From contig JAJYVH010000001.1 in assembly GCA_021792095.1 (NCBI GenBank), positions 573,324 through 637,323 on the forward strand: a DNA stretch of 64,000 bases. Reading direction: 5' to 3'. Under the pieces are notes generated by a model. The model was not told the origin of the DNA. It made no database searches and saw only the letters and a list, made by a program, of their open reading frames with translations. Source of the stretch: Microcaldota archaeon. GTDB taxonomy: Archaea > Micrarchaeota > Micrarchaeia > Micrarchaeales > CABMGC01. Positions 26,862 to 33,720 of the stretch are shown here, one piece after another (position 1 is the first letter of the stretch; every line of letters starts with the position of its first letter). Made by a program: the position numbers and the translations under genes.

Positions 26862-27230
26862 TTATTCTTTCGGCTTCCCGGAAGCCTGCTTTGGCGCCTG
26901 CAGCTGCTTCTTCTCCTCTTTCTTCGGAGCCGCAGCCTTGGCCGGTGCCGGAGCCTGCGCCGGGGCAGCGGGGGCAGGCAGGCGTAGCTCCATGCCGCCG
27001 TCCTTCTGCTCCACGCTGACCGCGACCCTTGCTAGCATGAAGGAAGAGCCCTGCGCGCCCTTCAGCAGCGCCTCGTTGAGCTGCTTGCTTATCGTTATGC
27101 TCTCCGGCTCTGACTTGGTCAGCCTCGCCGCCTCCTCTCTCACTATGCCGCTTATCCTCTGCCTGCGCCTGTTCCTGTGCAGCCTCATCAGCTTCTTCCT
27201 TATGTTTATTGTTATCGTCCTGGTCTGCAT
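26862..27230 (-). CDS. rpl31e: Ribosomal protein eL31 (L31e) with an Ala/Pro/Lys-rich tail
   Basis: This large-subunit protein sits at the exit tunnel rim. Residues 1-85 form the eL31 domain (TITINIRKKLMRLHRNRRRQ..ARLTKSEP). Residues 86-122 are a low-complexity tail of Ala, Pro, Lys and Gln that most archaeal eL31 proteins lack. It starts 4 bases after the eL39 stop. Confidence 0.9.
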   Translation of the reverse strand: MQTRTITINIRKKLMRLHRNRRRQRISGIVREEAARLTKSEPESITISKQLNEALLKGAQGSSFMLARVAVSVEQKDGGMELRLPAPAAPAQAPAPAKAAAPKKEEKKQLQAPKQASGKPKE

Positions 27231-27234
27231 CGAA

Positions 27235-27393
27235 TCATTCCTTTATCTTCAGCTTCCTGTGGCGCCACTCACGCCTGAACTTGTTGTAGCCCACGCGCCT
27301 GTGCGTGCGAACTATCGCCAATAATGGTATGCGCCTGTTCTGCTTCATGCGCTTGCCCAGCCTTCTCTTCTTCAACGCGCTCTTCTTAGACAT
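27235..27393 (-). CDS. rpl39e: Ribosomal protein eL39 (L39e)
   Basis: This is a 52-residue, very basic protein that lines the exit tunnel. It reads MSKKSALKKRRLGKRMKQN at the start, then the R-R-I-P segment and the VGYNKFRREWRHRKL motif near the C-terminus. It lies between PDCD5 and eL31 as in many archaea. Confidence 0.93.
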   Translation of the reverse strand: MSKKSALKKRRLGKRMKQNRRIPLLAIVRTHRRVGYNKFRREWRHRKLKIKE

Positions 27394-27402
27394 GCAAATC
27401 AA

Positions 27403-27717
27403 CTACTTGTGCCTGAACTCGATCTTCGGCTCCGGCCTGTATGTCAGCCTGGCCAGGAGGTTCCTAAGCTCCTGTTCGCTTATCGGCTTGCTTATCCTGT
27501 TGCCCTGCGCCATGCCTACAAGCATGTCGAGGAGCTGCGCGTACAGCTCGTAATTGGAGACGCGCACGTTCATCAGCCGCTCATACGCTGCCGGTTCCAT
27601 GAGCCTCTTTACCACGGCCTTCTTCTCCTGCTCTATCTGCATCTTCCTTAGCTGCTTGTAAACGTCTTTCTCGCGCCTTTTGGCCGCGCCCTCTTCCTCG
27701 TCGCTTGCCACTTTCAA
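27403..27717 (-). CDS. PDCD5/TFAR19-family DNA-binding protein
   Basis: The 104 residues include a charged helical N-terminus and the family core RLMEPAAYERLMNVRVSNYELYAQL, ending LTYRPEPKIEFRHK. The archaeal members bind nucleic acid, but their role is not settled. It overlaps the eS19 gene by 4 bases (27714-27717), so translation is probably coupled. Confidence 0.9.
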   Translation of the reverse strand: MKVASDEEEGAAKRREKDVYKQLRKMQIEQEKKAVVKRLMEPAAYERLMNVRVSNYELYAQLLDMLVGMAQGNRISKPISEQELRNLLARLTYRPEPKIEFRHK

Positions 27718-28130
27718 GCACCGCGCACAATGCTTGTCGCTATCTTGTCCAGGAACGACTTGCCCTGCGGCGTTATCTCCCTGCCCGTCTTGCCCTTCTT
27801 GACGTAGCCCGCCTTCTCGAGCGCGTTGAGCGCGTCCGTTATGACGCTGCCGCCCGCCCGCTTCTGGTGGTGCCTCGTGACGTTGTGCAGCTTCCTGCTG
27901 CCGTACCTTGTCCGCAGCCTGCTCACGCCTATCGGCCCGTGCAGGTATACCTGCCTGAGCACAGCGGCGCTCCTGAAGTACCAGAAATCGGCCCTTTCCG
28001 GAGGCCTCTCCCTGCTGGGTCCTGTCTTCACCAGTGTGACGTAGCCAGGCATGGGCAGCTTCTGCTCCTGAAGCTTCGCCGCTGCCGCTTCCACGAGCCT
28101 GCCGGAGTCCACCTCCTGAACATTTGCCAT
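27714..28130 (-). CDS. rps19e: Ribosomal protein eS19 (S19e)
   Basis: This small-subunit protein shows the family segments FWYFRSAAVLRQVYLHGPIGV, RTRYGSRK and LNALEKAGYVKK. The ATG at 28130 (MANVQEVDS) is preferred over an upstream TTG at 28142. It is the first gene of the translation cluster, and its TATA box is shared with the divergent rpo11 gene. Confidence 0.93.
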   Translation of the reverse strand: MANVQEVDSGRLVEAAAAKLQEQKLPMPGYVTLVKTGPSRERPPERADFWYFRSAAVLRQVYLHGPIGVSRLRTRYGSRKLHNVTRHHQKRAGGSVITDALNALEKAGYVKKGKTGREITPQGKSFLDKIATSIVRGA

Positions 28131-28164
28131 GCTGATAACCAATTTTTGTTATTAGTGTGGCACG

Positions 28165-28182
28165 TTAACCTATATATATCTA
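28165..28182. promoter_or_regulatory. Shared bidirectional TATA element, rps19e / rpo11
   Basis: CCTATATATATCTAAG reads as a TATA box on both strands. It lies about 40 bases before the eS19 start on the minus strand and about 40 bases before the Rpo11 start on the plus strand. No other TATA-like element is seen in the 88-base gap. Confidence 0.5.
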
Positions 28183-28218
28183 AGTGGTGCCAATCCTGCA
28201 TAACTGCACGTGTTTTTC

Positions 28219-28491
28219 ATGGAGATAAGCGTGAACGTGATAGAGGACGATGGCAAGAGCTTCGTGGCAGAGTTCGTCGGGGCGGACAGGAGCCTGCCCG
28301 ACCTGATAAGGTCCAAGGTCGCGGAGTCCAAGGAAGTGGAGTTCGCGAGCGTGGAGAAGGACCATCCGGAGATAGGCAACCCCAGGCTCGTGGTGAAGGC
28401 GAGCAGGAACGCGAAGGGGCACGTGCTCAAGGCGATAGAGGAGCTCGAGGAGCAGCTGAAGGAGCTCTCCGCGGAGCTGCCCAAGAAGTAG
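28219..28491 (+). CDS. rpo11: RNA polymerase subunit Rpo11 (RpoL)
   Basis: This small subunit pairs with Rpo3 in the polymerase assembly platform. The 90 residues begin MEISVNVIEDDGKSF and contain the HPEIGNPRLVVKAS segment and the closing C-terminal helix EELEEQLKELSAELPKK. ATG 28219 is preferred to GTG 28210. DUF99 follows after 4 bases. Confidence 0.9.
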   Translation: MEISVNVIEDDGKSFVAEFVGADRSLPDLIRSKVAESKEVEFASVEKDHPEIGNPRLVVKASRNAKGHVLKAIEELEEQLKELSAELPKK

Positions 28492-28495
28492 TCGC

Positions 28496-29053
28496 ATGCA
28501 GCTAAAGCGCGGCATAAGGATACTGGCGATAGACGACTCCCATTTCACAAAGGAAGACGGGCGAGCCCTGGCTGTGGGCGTGGTGGGCAGGCCGGGCGTG
28601 ATAGAGGGCATACTCTCTTTCAGAGTCGCGGTGGACGGAAATGAAGCGACGCGCGCGCTGATACACAGGGTGCGCACCTCGAAGTTTGCCGGCCAGATAA
28701 AGCTCATAGTGACAAACGGCATAACGCTCGCCGGTCTCAACATGCTCGACCTGGAGGAGATAAGCGAGAGGCTGCGCGTGCCCGTTGTCAGCATCGTGAG
28801 GCGCAGGCCGCACAAGACGAGGCTCGAGGCAGCGATACGCAAGTCTGGCAAGGACGTAAGGGTGAAGCTGGCGCTGCTCAAAAAGCTCAACGCGAACCTC
28901 AGCATAAAACGCGTTGAGGGCCTTTACGTGCAGCCAGCCGGCATAAGCAACGAGGCGTTCAAGCCGATGCAAGCTAATGCATACTATTTCCTCAGGCTCG
29001 CGCACCTGATAGCGAGCGGAGTGGCGAAGGGAGAGTCAAGGGGCAGGGTGTAG
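28496..29053 (+). CDS. DUF99 family protein (endonuclease V-like fold)
   Basis: This archaeal family is related in fold to endonuclease V; its reaction is unknown. It opens GIRILAIDDSHF, with the acidic pair in the position of an RNase H-like active site, and has LIVTNGITLAGLN and VVSIVRRRPH. The 185 residues are the normal length. It is probably co-transcribed with rpo11. Confidence 0.85.
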   Translation: MQLKRGIRILAIDDSHFTKEDGRALAVGVVGRPGVIEGILSFRVAVDGNEATRALIHRVRTSKFAGQIKLIVTNGITLAGLNMLDLEEISERLRVPVVSIVRRRPHKTRLEAAIRKSGKDVRVKLALLKKLNANLSIKRVEGLYVQPAGISNEAFKPMQANAYYFLRLAHLIASGVAKGESRGRV

Positions 29054-29125
29054 GCTCCTTGGCTGTTTGAGGCTGCCTCTGATTGCAGGCGCATGCGTCT
29101 TTTTGTAAGCCGACTGCGTAATGGA

Positions 29126-29962
29126 TCAACTGCCGCGCTGCAGGTTTTCCTCCTTGAGCTTGAGGACATCTAGAGCCTTTCGCATCTCGTTCATTCCCCT
29201 AAGACACTCCTTTACCTGCTCTGTCGATGTAAATGCATAGTCGAAGTCAATATCGCCTTCGAAAAGGCGAGTATCGCCTTTTATGTGCGTGTGGCCATAC
29301 ACGTGTGCGTTGCCAGAAATCTGTGCGTTGCTATTAACTCGTGCGTCGCCAAAGACCCGTGCGTCACCATATATCTGTGCTTTATCCGAGACATATGCGT
29401 CGCCAAATACAAATGCATGGTCCCAGATCCGAGAGTCGCCAAAGACCCGTGCGTTACCATATATCCGTGCGTTTTCCCAGATCCGAGAGTCGCCAAAGAC
29501 CCGTGCGTTGTCAGAGACCTGTGCGTTGCCAAAGACCCGTGCGTTACCATATATCCGTGCGTTTTCCCAGATCCGAGAGTCGCCAAAGACCCCTGCGTCG
29601 CCAGAGACCCATGCATCGCCAAAGACCCATGCGTCGCCAGCGACCCGTGCGTTGTCAGAGACCTCTGCGTCGCCATAGATCCATGCGTTGTCATAGACCC
29701 GTGCGTCGCCAGAGACCCGTGCGTCGTCAGAGACCCGTGCGTCGCCAGAGACCCATGCTTTTGACGCAAAGTCCAGATTGCCTTCTTTCTCTATGAAACC
29801 GCCCACCTGCCCTCTCTTTACAGAACCAAAATCTTCAAGCGCCACTATCCTGTAAAGCTTGTGCCCGTTCGCAGCCGTTACTGTCTCCCCTGTGAAACCG
29901 AATTTTGTATTCTCTTTGCTCAGTTGCGGAAGCGTCGCCGTCTCGGCTTGTCTAATAGCCAT
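29126..29962 (-). CDS. Hexapeptide-repeat (beta-helix) protein, unknown role
   Basis: The 278 residues start with a short domain ending GQVGGFIEKEGNLDF. About 28 six-residue repeats of the pattern [AG]-x-V-x-[GD]-[DN] follow (residues about 66-228), such as GDARVSDDARVSGDARVYDN. They predict a left-handed or related beta-helix, and a short helical tail follows. There is no catalytic transferase signature. Similar proteins with a GG-F-I-E/Q start occur in phages and bacterial accessory regions, so transfer is plausible. The stop-free 18-base repeat keeps the opposite strand open in several frames; those frames are not genes. Confidence 0.7.
   Translation of the reverse strand: MAIRQAETATLPQLSKENTKFGFTGETVTAANGHKLYRIVALEDFGSVKRGQVGGFIEKEGNLDFASKAWVSGDARVSDDARVSGDARVYDNAWIYGDAEVSDNARVAGDAWVFGDAWVSGDAGVFGDSRIWENARIYGNARVFGNAQVSDNARVFGDSRIWENARIYGNARVFGDSRIWDHAFVFGDAYVSDKAQIYGDARVFGDARVNSNAQISGNAHVYGHTHIKGDTRLFEGDIDFDYAFTSTEQVKECLRGMNEMRKALDVLKLKEENLQRGS
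29281..29757 (-). repeat. Tandem 18-base coding repeats
   Basis: About 26 tandem units of 18 bases, consensus on the plus strand close to GCCAAAGACCCGTGCGTC, encode the hexapeptide repeats. Higher-order duplication is visible: a block with ATCCGAGAGTCGCCAAAG then ACCATATATCCGTGCG recurs near 29430, 29490 and 29560 almost unchanged. This implies recent slippage or unequal crossing over. Confidence 0.8.
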
Positions 29963-30138
29963 GCCTTCTACCTAATTATCGTCTTTCTTCCCTGTATATA
30001 TTCATTTGCTTTGGAACTGACATACACTGTCCGTGCATTCGGTAGGGGCATTACCTCACAGCAGCATTGTGTACGGTTTATGTCGCCCACTTGATTGCGA
30101 GAGTTATCGAAAGGCAAATCCAGGGGCAGTATGTGAAT

Positions 30139-30181
30139 CATGCAGCCCATGCAGCCCATACGGCCCACGCAGCCCATACGG
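30139..30181 (+). repeat. Five tandem 9-base repeats upstream of the ABC exporter
   Basis: CATGCAGCC, CATGCAGCC, CATACGGCC, CACGCAGCC and CATACGG lie head to tail just before the TATA-like ATTTTAAG (about 30186-30193). They sit where an upstream regulatory site would be, but may be simple slippage. Confidence 0.6.
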
Positions 30182-30222
30182 AAGCATTTTAAGTTATGAC
30201 TGCAATTGCGATACCGATAGGC

Positions 30223-31212
30223 ATGCCAAATGTGATAGAGGTAAGCGGTGCAAGGAAGAGCTTCAAGACCTACGAGACGCCGCGGTCCGGCTTCCTGGCA
30301 TCGCTCAGGAAGAAGCGCATAGTCAAGTATGCGCTGCGCGGCGTTTCGTTCGGGGTGAGGCAGGGCGAGATAGCCGCGCTCTTGGGCAAGAACGGGAGCG
30401 GCAAGTCCACGCTCATAAAGCTGCTCAGCGGCATACTGCACCCGGATGCGGGCACGGTGCGCGTGCTCGGCCTGGACCCTTGGAGCGAGAGGAGGAAGCT
30501 GACCAGCAGGATAGGCGTTGTCATGGGCGCCCACGGCCAGCTCTGGTGGGACCTGCCGGCTACTGACACGTTCAACCTTATGCGCGCCATATACAAGATA
30601 CCTGAGAGGCAGTTCCGCGAGAGGCTGGAATTCCTCACCAACATACTGGAGCTGAAGGGCGTGGTCAAGCGCCAAGTGCGCACCCTGTCGCTAGGCGAGC
30701 AGATGAAATGCAACTTCGTCGCCTCCGTATTGCACATGCCCGAGCTGGTCATACTGGACGAGCCCACGATAGGCGTGGACCTGCCTTCGAAGCAGGCGCT
30801 GCGCACTGCCATAGAGAGCATGCGCGACGAGCGGAAGACGACCTTCCTGATCACGACACACATAGTCGAGGACCTGGCTATGGCAGAGAAGATATTCGTG
30901 ATGGACCGCGGCAGGATAGTGTACGACGGCTCAAGGGAGAGCCTCGAGAGGTACTTCGGAGACAGGAGGGAAGTGAACATAGAGTTCGAGAGCGCCGGGG
31001 ACGTCAAGGCGTACACCCGATTCGGCAAGGTGCTCGAGCTGGAGAGCAACTACATTAAGCTCGAGGTAGAGCAGGCGCAGCTCAGGAACAGGGCGTTCAT
31101 CAATCTCCTTTCTTCGGAGAACGTGGTGGACTACTCTGTGATGGAGAGGGACCTCAAGCCCATACTGCTCCGGCTCTACGCGCAGCACGGCGGGAGGCGG
31201 GGGCATGTTTGA
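30223..31212 (+). CDS. ABC-2 type exporter ATP-binding protein (COG4586-like)
   Basis: This is the ATPase of an uncharacterised exporter. Walker A is GKNGSGKS and the signature region TLSLGEQMKCNFVAS is slightly degenerate. Walker B is LVILDEPTIGVD and the switch His is in ITTHIVEDL. The HGQLWWDLPATDTF segment after the Q-loop is typical of the COG4586 group. A C-terminal extension of about 90 residues follows. The start at 30223 (MPNVIEVSGARKSF) fits the TATA box at about 30186-30193. It overlaps the first permease gene by 8 bases. Confidence 0.88.
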   Translation: MPNVIEVSGARKSFKTYETPRSGFLASLRKKRIVKYALRGVSFGVRQGEIAALLGKNGSGKSTLIKLLSGILHPDAGTVRVLGLDPWSERRKLTSRIGVVMGAHGQLWWDLPATDTFNLMRAIYKIPERQFRERLEFLTNILELKGVVKRQVRTLSLGEQMKCNFVASVLHMPELVILDEPTIGVDLPSKQALRTAIESMRDERKTTFLITTHIVEDLAMAEKIFVMDRGRIVYDGSRESLERYFGDRREVNIEFESAGDVKAYTRFGKVLELESNYIKLEVEQAQLRNRAFINLLSSENVVDYSVMERDLKPILLRLYAQHGGRRGHV

Positions 31213-32011
31213 AGACGCGGGCAAGTACGCCGCTTTCTTCAAGATGGGGATCAAGGACGAGCTCGCATACGTAGGGGACGTGATAATAAGCCTAATACTC
31301 AGGATAGGCGCGCCGTTGGTGATGCTTGCGGTGTGGTACGCGATCTACCTAGCAAGCGGCACGGCCACGATAGGCGGCTTCAGCCTTTCACAGACATACT
31401 CGTACTTCTTCGCTGTTTCGCTCGTGGCCGTTTTCACTGTGCCCAGCGTGCTTTGGATGATCCAGGATGACATACAGGGAGGCGCCCTCGGCGCGAACCT
31501 CGTGAGGCCGGTCAACTATGTGCTCTCCACTATAGTAATGGACCTCTCGTGGGGCCTCCTGCAGGCAGCACTGATAGGCGTACCCATGGGGGTGCTGCTT
31601 GTGCTGCTGCTGCATATCGCGCTTTCGCCTATGTACCTGGCCCTTTTCGTCTCAGAGCTTGCTGTGGCGCTGCTGCTCATGTATGCGATAGAGATGCTCA
31701 TCGCCGCCCTTGCGATATACCTGACGTACATAAACAGCCTGTACAGCGCGATATACACTGCTATAGCGTTCATCAGCGGCATGACGCTGCCCCTCAACTT
31801 TTTCCCGCAGTGGGCAAGCGGCATACTGCAGTACGCCCTTCCGTTCCAGATATTGGCCTATACCCCTGCCGCAACATTCATAGGGGCCATAGCTGTGCCG
31901 CAGGCGCTGGAAAGCACCGCTGTGGCGCTCGCGTGGGCTCTGGCACTCTCGCTCGCCGCGGCGCTGTTCTGGAGGCACGCGATGAAGCGCATAACTATAG
32001 CGGGTGGTTGA
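31205..32011 (+). CDS. ABC-2 type exporter permease 1
   Basis: The 268 residues have a cytoplasmic N-terminal helix and about six transmembrane segments, in the ABC-2 layout. It includes IQDDIQGGALGANLVRPVNYVLSTI, which matches the coupling region where COG4587/COG3694 permeases carry an L-x-x-P motif. It is translationally coupled to genes on both sides (8-base overlaps). The substrate is unknown. Confidence 0.8.
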   Translation: MFEDAGKYAAFFKMGIKDELAYVGDVIISLILRIGAPLVMLAVWYAIYLASGTATIGGFSLSQTYSYFFAVSLVAVFTVPSVLWMIQDDIQGGALGANLVRPVNYVLSTIVMDLSWGLLQAALIGVPMGVLLVLLLHIALSPMYLALFVSELAVALLLMYAIEMLIAALAIYLTYINSLYSAIYTAIAFISGMTLPLNFFPQWASGILQYALPFQILAYTPAATFIGAIAVPQALESTAVALAWALALSLAAALFWRHAMKRITIAGG

Positions 32012-32801
32012 TGTGTCTCTTGGGATAGCCGATGAGCTAAGGTACCTGGTTGTGAGCCAGTACTACACCATGAAAGCGTATCTGACCTACAGGGTGCGCT
32101 TTTTGGCCTCGCTGCTTTCGACTGGTGTGGGCTTCGCGACACAGATACTGGCAATAACTGTGATATACACAGTGTCCTCGGGCGTACCCGGCTGGAGCTA
32201 CCTGCAGCTGCTCTTCCTGAGCTTTCTCTCTTCCCTAACGTTCACTTTCCTGGGCTATTTCAACATCTACAGCCTCCCGGGCATGCTGAGGCGCGGGCGT
32301 TATGATGGATTCTTCAGCAAGCCCGTGAGCATGGAGGCGCTCTTCTTCTCTCCGCCTTCGAATGTTGGCATGCCGATCGGGATCGTTTTTTCAGCTGTCC
32401 TGCTCGCTTACGTGGCTTCGTTGCTTGGCCTATCCTGGATGTGGCTGCTTATGTTCCTGCCCCTCTACCTGCTCGGGCTTATCGCGCTCCTGTTCCTGGT
32501 TACTGTGGTCGCGGTGCTCGCCTACCTCTTCGTGAAGAGCGGAAACTTCATAAACAATGTGCTGGAGCTGCTCAGCACCACTTCGAAGTATCCGTTGAAC
32601 ATCTATGGCATATTCCCGCAGCTGCTGCTCTCCATACTCCTGCCAGTGGGTATAGCCACGTACTACCCGGCCGAACTGCTGCTCGGAAGGATCGGCATTC
32701 CTGTCTATGCCGGCATCCTTCTCTTCTCTGCGGCCGTGATCATAGTCTCGCGCTACCTGATCCACAAGCTGATGGAGCGCTATACAGGAGGCGGCGGCTA
32801 G
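32004..32801 (+). CDS. ABC-2 type exporter permease 2
   Basis: The 265 residues have six transmembrane segments. LPGMLRRGRYDGFFSKPVSMEALFF carries the G-x-[FL]-[DF]-x-x-L-x-[KR]-P coupling motif of the DUF990 family. With the preceding permease it would form a heterodimer under the COG4586 ATPase. The GTG start at 32004 overlaps the previous stop; a GTG at 32013 is possible. Confidence 0.8.
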   Translation: MVDVSLGIADELRYLVVSQYYTMKAYLTYRVRFLASLLSTGVGFATQILAITVIYTVSSGVPGWSYLQLLFLSFLSSLTFTFLGYFNIYSLPGMLRRGRYDGFFSKPVSMEALFFSPPSNVGMPIGIVFSAVLLAYVASLLGLSWMWLLMFLPLYLLGLIALLFLVTVVAVLAYLFVKSGNFINNVLELLSTTSKYPLNIYGIFPQLLLSILLPVGIATYYPAELLLGRIGIPVYAGILLFSAAVIIVSRYLIHKLMERYTGGGG

Positions 32802-32835
32802 CCTGTGTTAAGTAAGACGTCATTGATTAGTAGGA

Positions 32836-32851
32836 TTACTTTAAATAGTAA
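32836..32851. promoter_or_regulatory. TATA box inside a palindrome, vapBC promoter
   Basis: TTACT-TTAAAT-AGTAA combines a TATA element with five-base inverted arms, about 50 bases before the antitoxin start. AbrB-type antitoxins normally bind such a site with their toxin to repress their own operon. The role is inferred. Confidence 0.5.
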
Positions 32852-32898
32852 GGCATAAATATGTGTTCCTGCATAATGGTCAACGTCTGGGTGATGCA

Positions 32899-33153
32899 AT
32901 GGAACAGGTGGAGATAGAAATGTCATCGAAGGGTCAGATTGTGATACCAGCGGAGATGAGGAAACGGTTCGGCTTGACAAGAGGGGACAAGTTCGTGGCA
33001 TGGTCCAAGGACGACCTCATACTGCTTAAGCCTGTCATCAAGCTCTCAAGCCTGCGCGGCAAGTACAAGCTCAGGGGGGGAACCAGGGAGCTGGCAAAGC
33101 TGAGGTCTGAGGACCTGAGGCTCGAGAAGGAGCGTACCGGAGAGAGGCGATGA
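32899..33153 (+). CDS. vapB: AbrB/SpoVT-type antitoxin VapB
   Basis: The 84 residues begin MEQVEIEMSSKGQIVIPAEMRKRFGL, the swapped-hairpin AbrB DNA-binding fold, followed by GDKFVAW. The C-terminal half is basic and helical and probably wraps the toxin. One base separates its stop from the VapC start. An upstream start at 32863 is less likely. Confidence 0.88.
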   Translation: MEQVEIEMSSKGQIVIPAEMRKRFGLTRGDKFVAWSKDDLILLKPVIKLSSLRGKYKLRGGTRELAKLRSEDLRLEKERTGERR

Positions 33154-33154
33154 A

Positions 33155-33541
33155 GTGTATGTGTTCGATGCCAGCGCCCTGATAGCATTCCTGAGCGATG
33201 AAAAGGGAGCTGGCGCAGTAGAGGCGATGATAAAGGAGGTCGAGGCGGGCGACGAGGAAGGAATCATCGGGCCCGTAACGCTTGCCGAGACGTTCCACGC
33301 ATATGCGAAAAATCATGGCGAAGCCGAAGCGTACGAGGTGGTGACGCAGCTGAAGCTCTCCAAGCTCAGGGTGCTGCCGCTCGGCGAGGATATCGCGATA
33401 AAGGCAGGTAGCTACAAGCTGAAGGGCATGCCACTGGCCGACGCGATAGTTGCCGCTACTGCGAAGAGGCTCAGGGCCAAGCTTGTGGCCGCTGACGCGC
33501 ATTTCAGGGAGCTCGACATAGACCTGTTGGAGTTCAGGTGA
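33155..33541 (+). CDS. vapC: PIN-domain ribonuclease toxin VapC
   Basis: The 128 residues form a PIN domain with the acidic residues in place: Asp 5 in YVFDASALI, Glu in TLAETFHAY, Asp in PLADAIVAAT and Asp in VAADAHF. It would cut RNA when not bound by VapB. The GTG at 33155 follows the antitoxin stop. It is the last gene before the rRNA promoter. Confidence 0.9.
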   Translation: MYVFDASALIAFLSDEKGAGAVEAMIKEVEAGDEEGIIGPVTLAETFHAYAKNHGEAEAYEVVTQLKLSKLRVLPLGEDIAIKAGSYKLKGMPLADAIVAATAKRLRAKLVAADAHFRELDIDLLEFR

Positions 33542-33569
33542 CCGCCCAGCGCTGCGGCCTGGCCTGCAT

Positions 33570-33645
33570 CATCTATATAAAGCATATCGTACATAACATT
33601 AGCTGCGCTATTTGCTTTTAATAGCCCGTAGCGCGCTGTGAAAAT
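33570..33645 (+). promoter_or_regulatory. 16S rRNA promoter region
   Basis: Two TATA-like elements are seen: CTATATAAAG (33572-33581) and CTTTTAATAG (33615-33624). The second would start transcription near 33648, just ahead of the processing stem at 33661. The first could be a second rRNA promoter. Confidence 0.5.
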
Positions 33646-33660
33646 TGCAGTTTTGCAATT

Positions 33661-33688
33661 AGATTTAGTCTTGAGGAATGCAAAGGAG
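33661..33688 (+). other. 5' strand of the pre-16S processing stem
   Basis: AGATTTAGTCTTGAGGA (33661-33677) pairs with 35246-35262 (16 Watson-Crick pairs and one G-U). Next, ATGC or ATGCA pairs with GCAT/TGCAT, offset by small bulges on opposite strands (AA or AAA here, AAG on the other side), and GGAG pairs with CTCC. This is close to the bulge-helix-bulge motif cut by archaeal splicing endonuclease during 16S maturation. Confidence 0.75.
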
Positions 33689-33720
33689 AATGCGAACCTT
33701 AAAATTGCGATGCGGCAACG

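Noticed and set aside
29283-29796. Three long overlapping plus-strand frames and one extra minus-strand frame
   Set aside because: They come from the stop-free 18-base repeats of the hexapeptide gene; the encoded Cys/Pro/Val or His/Gly repeats make no sense as proteins.
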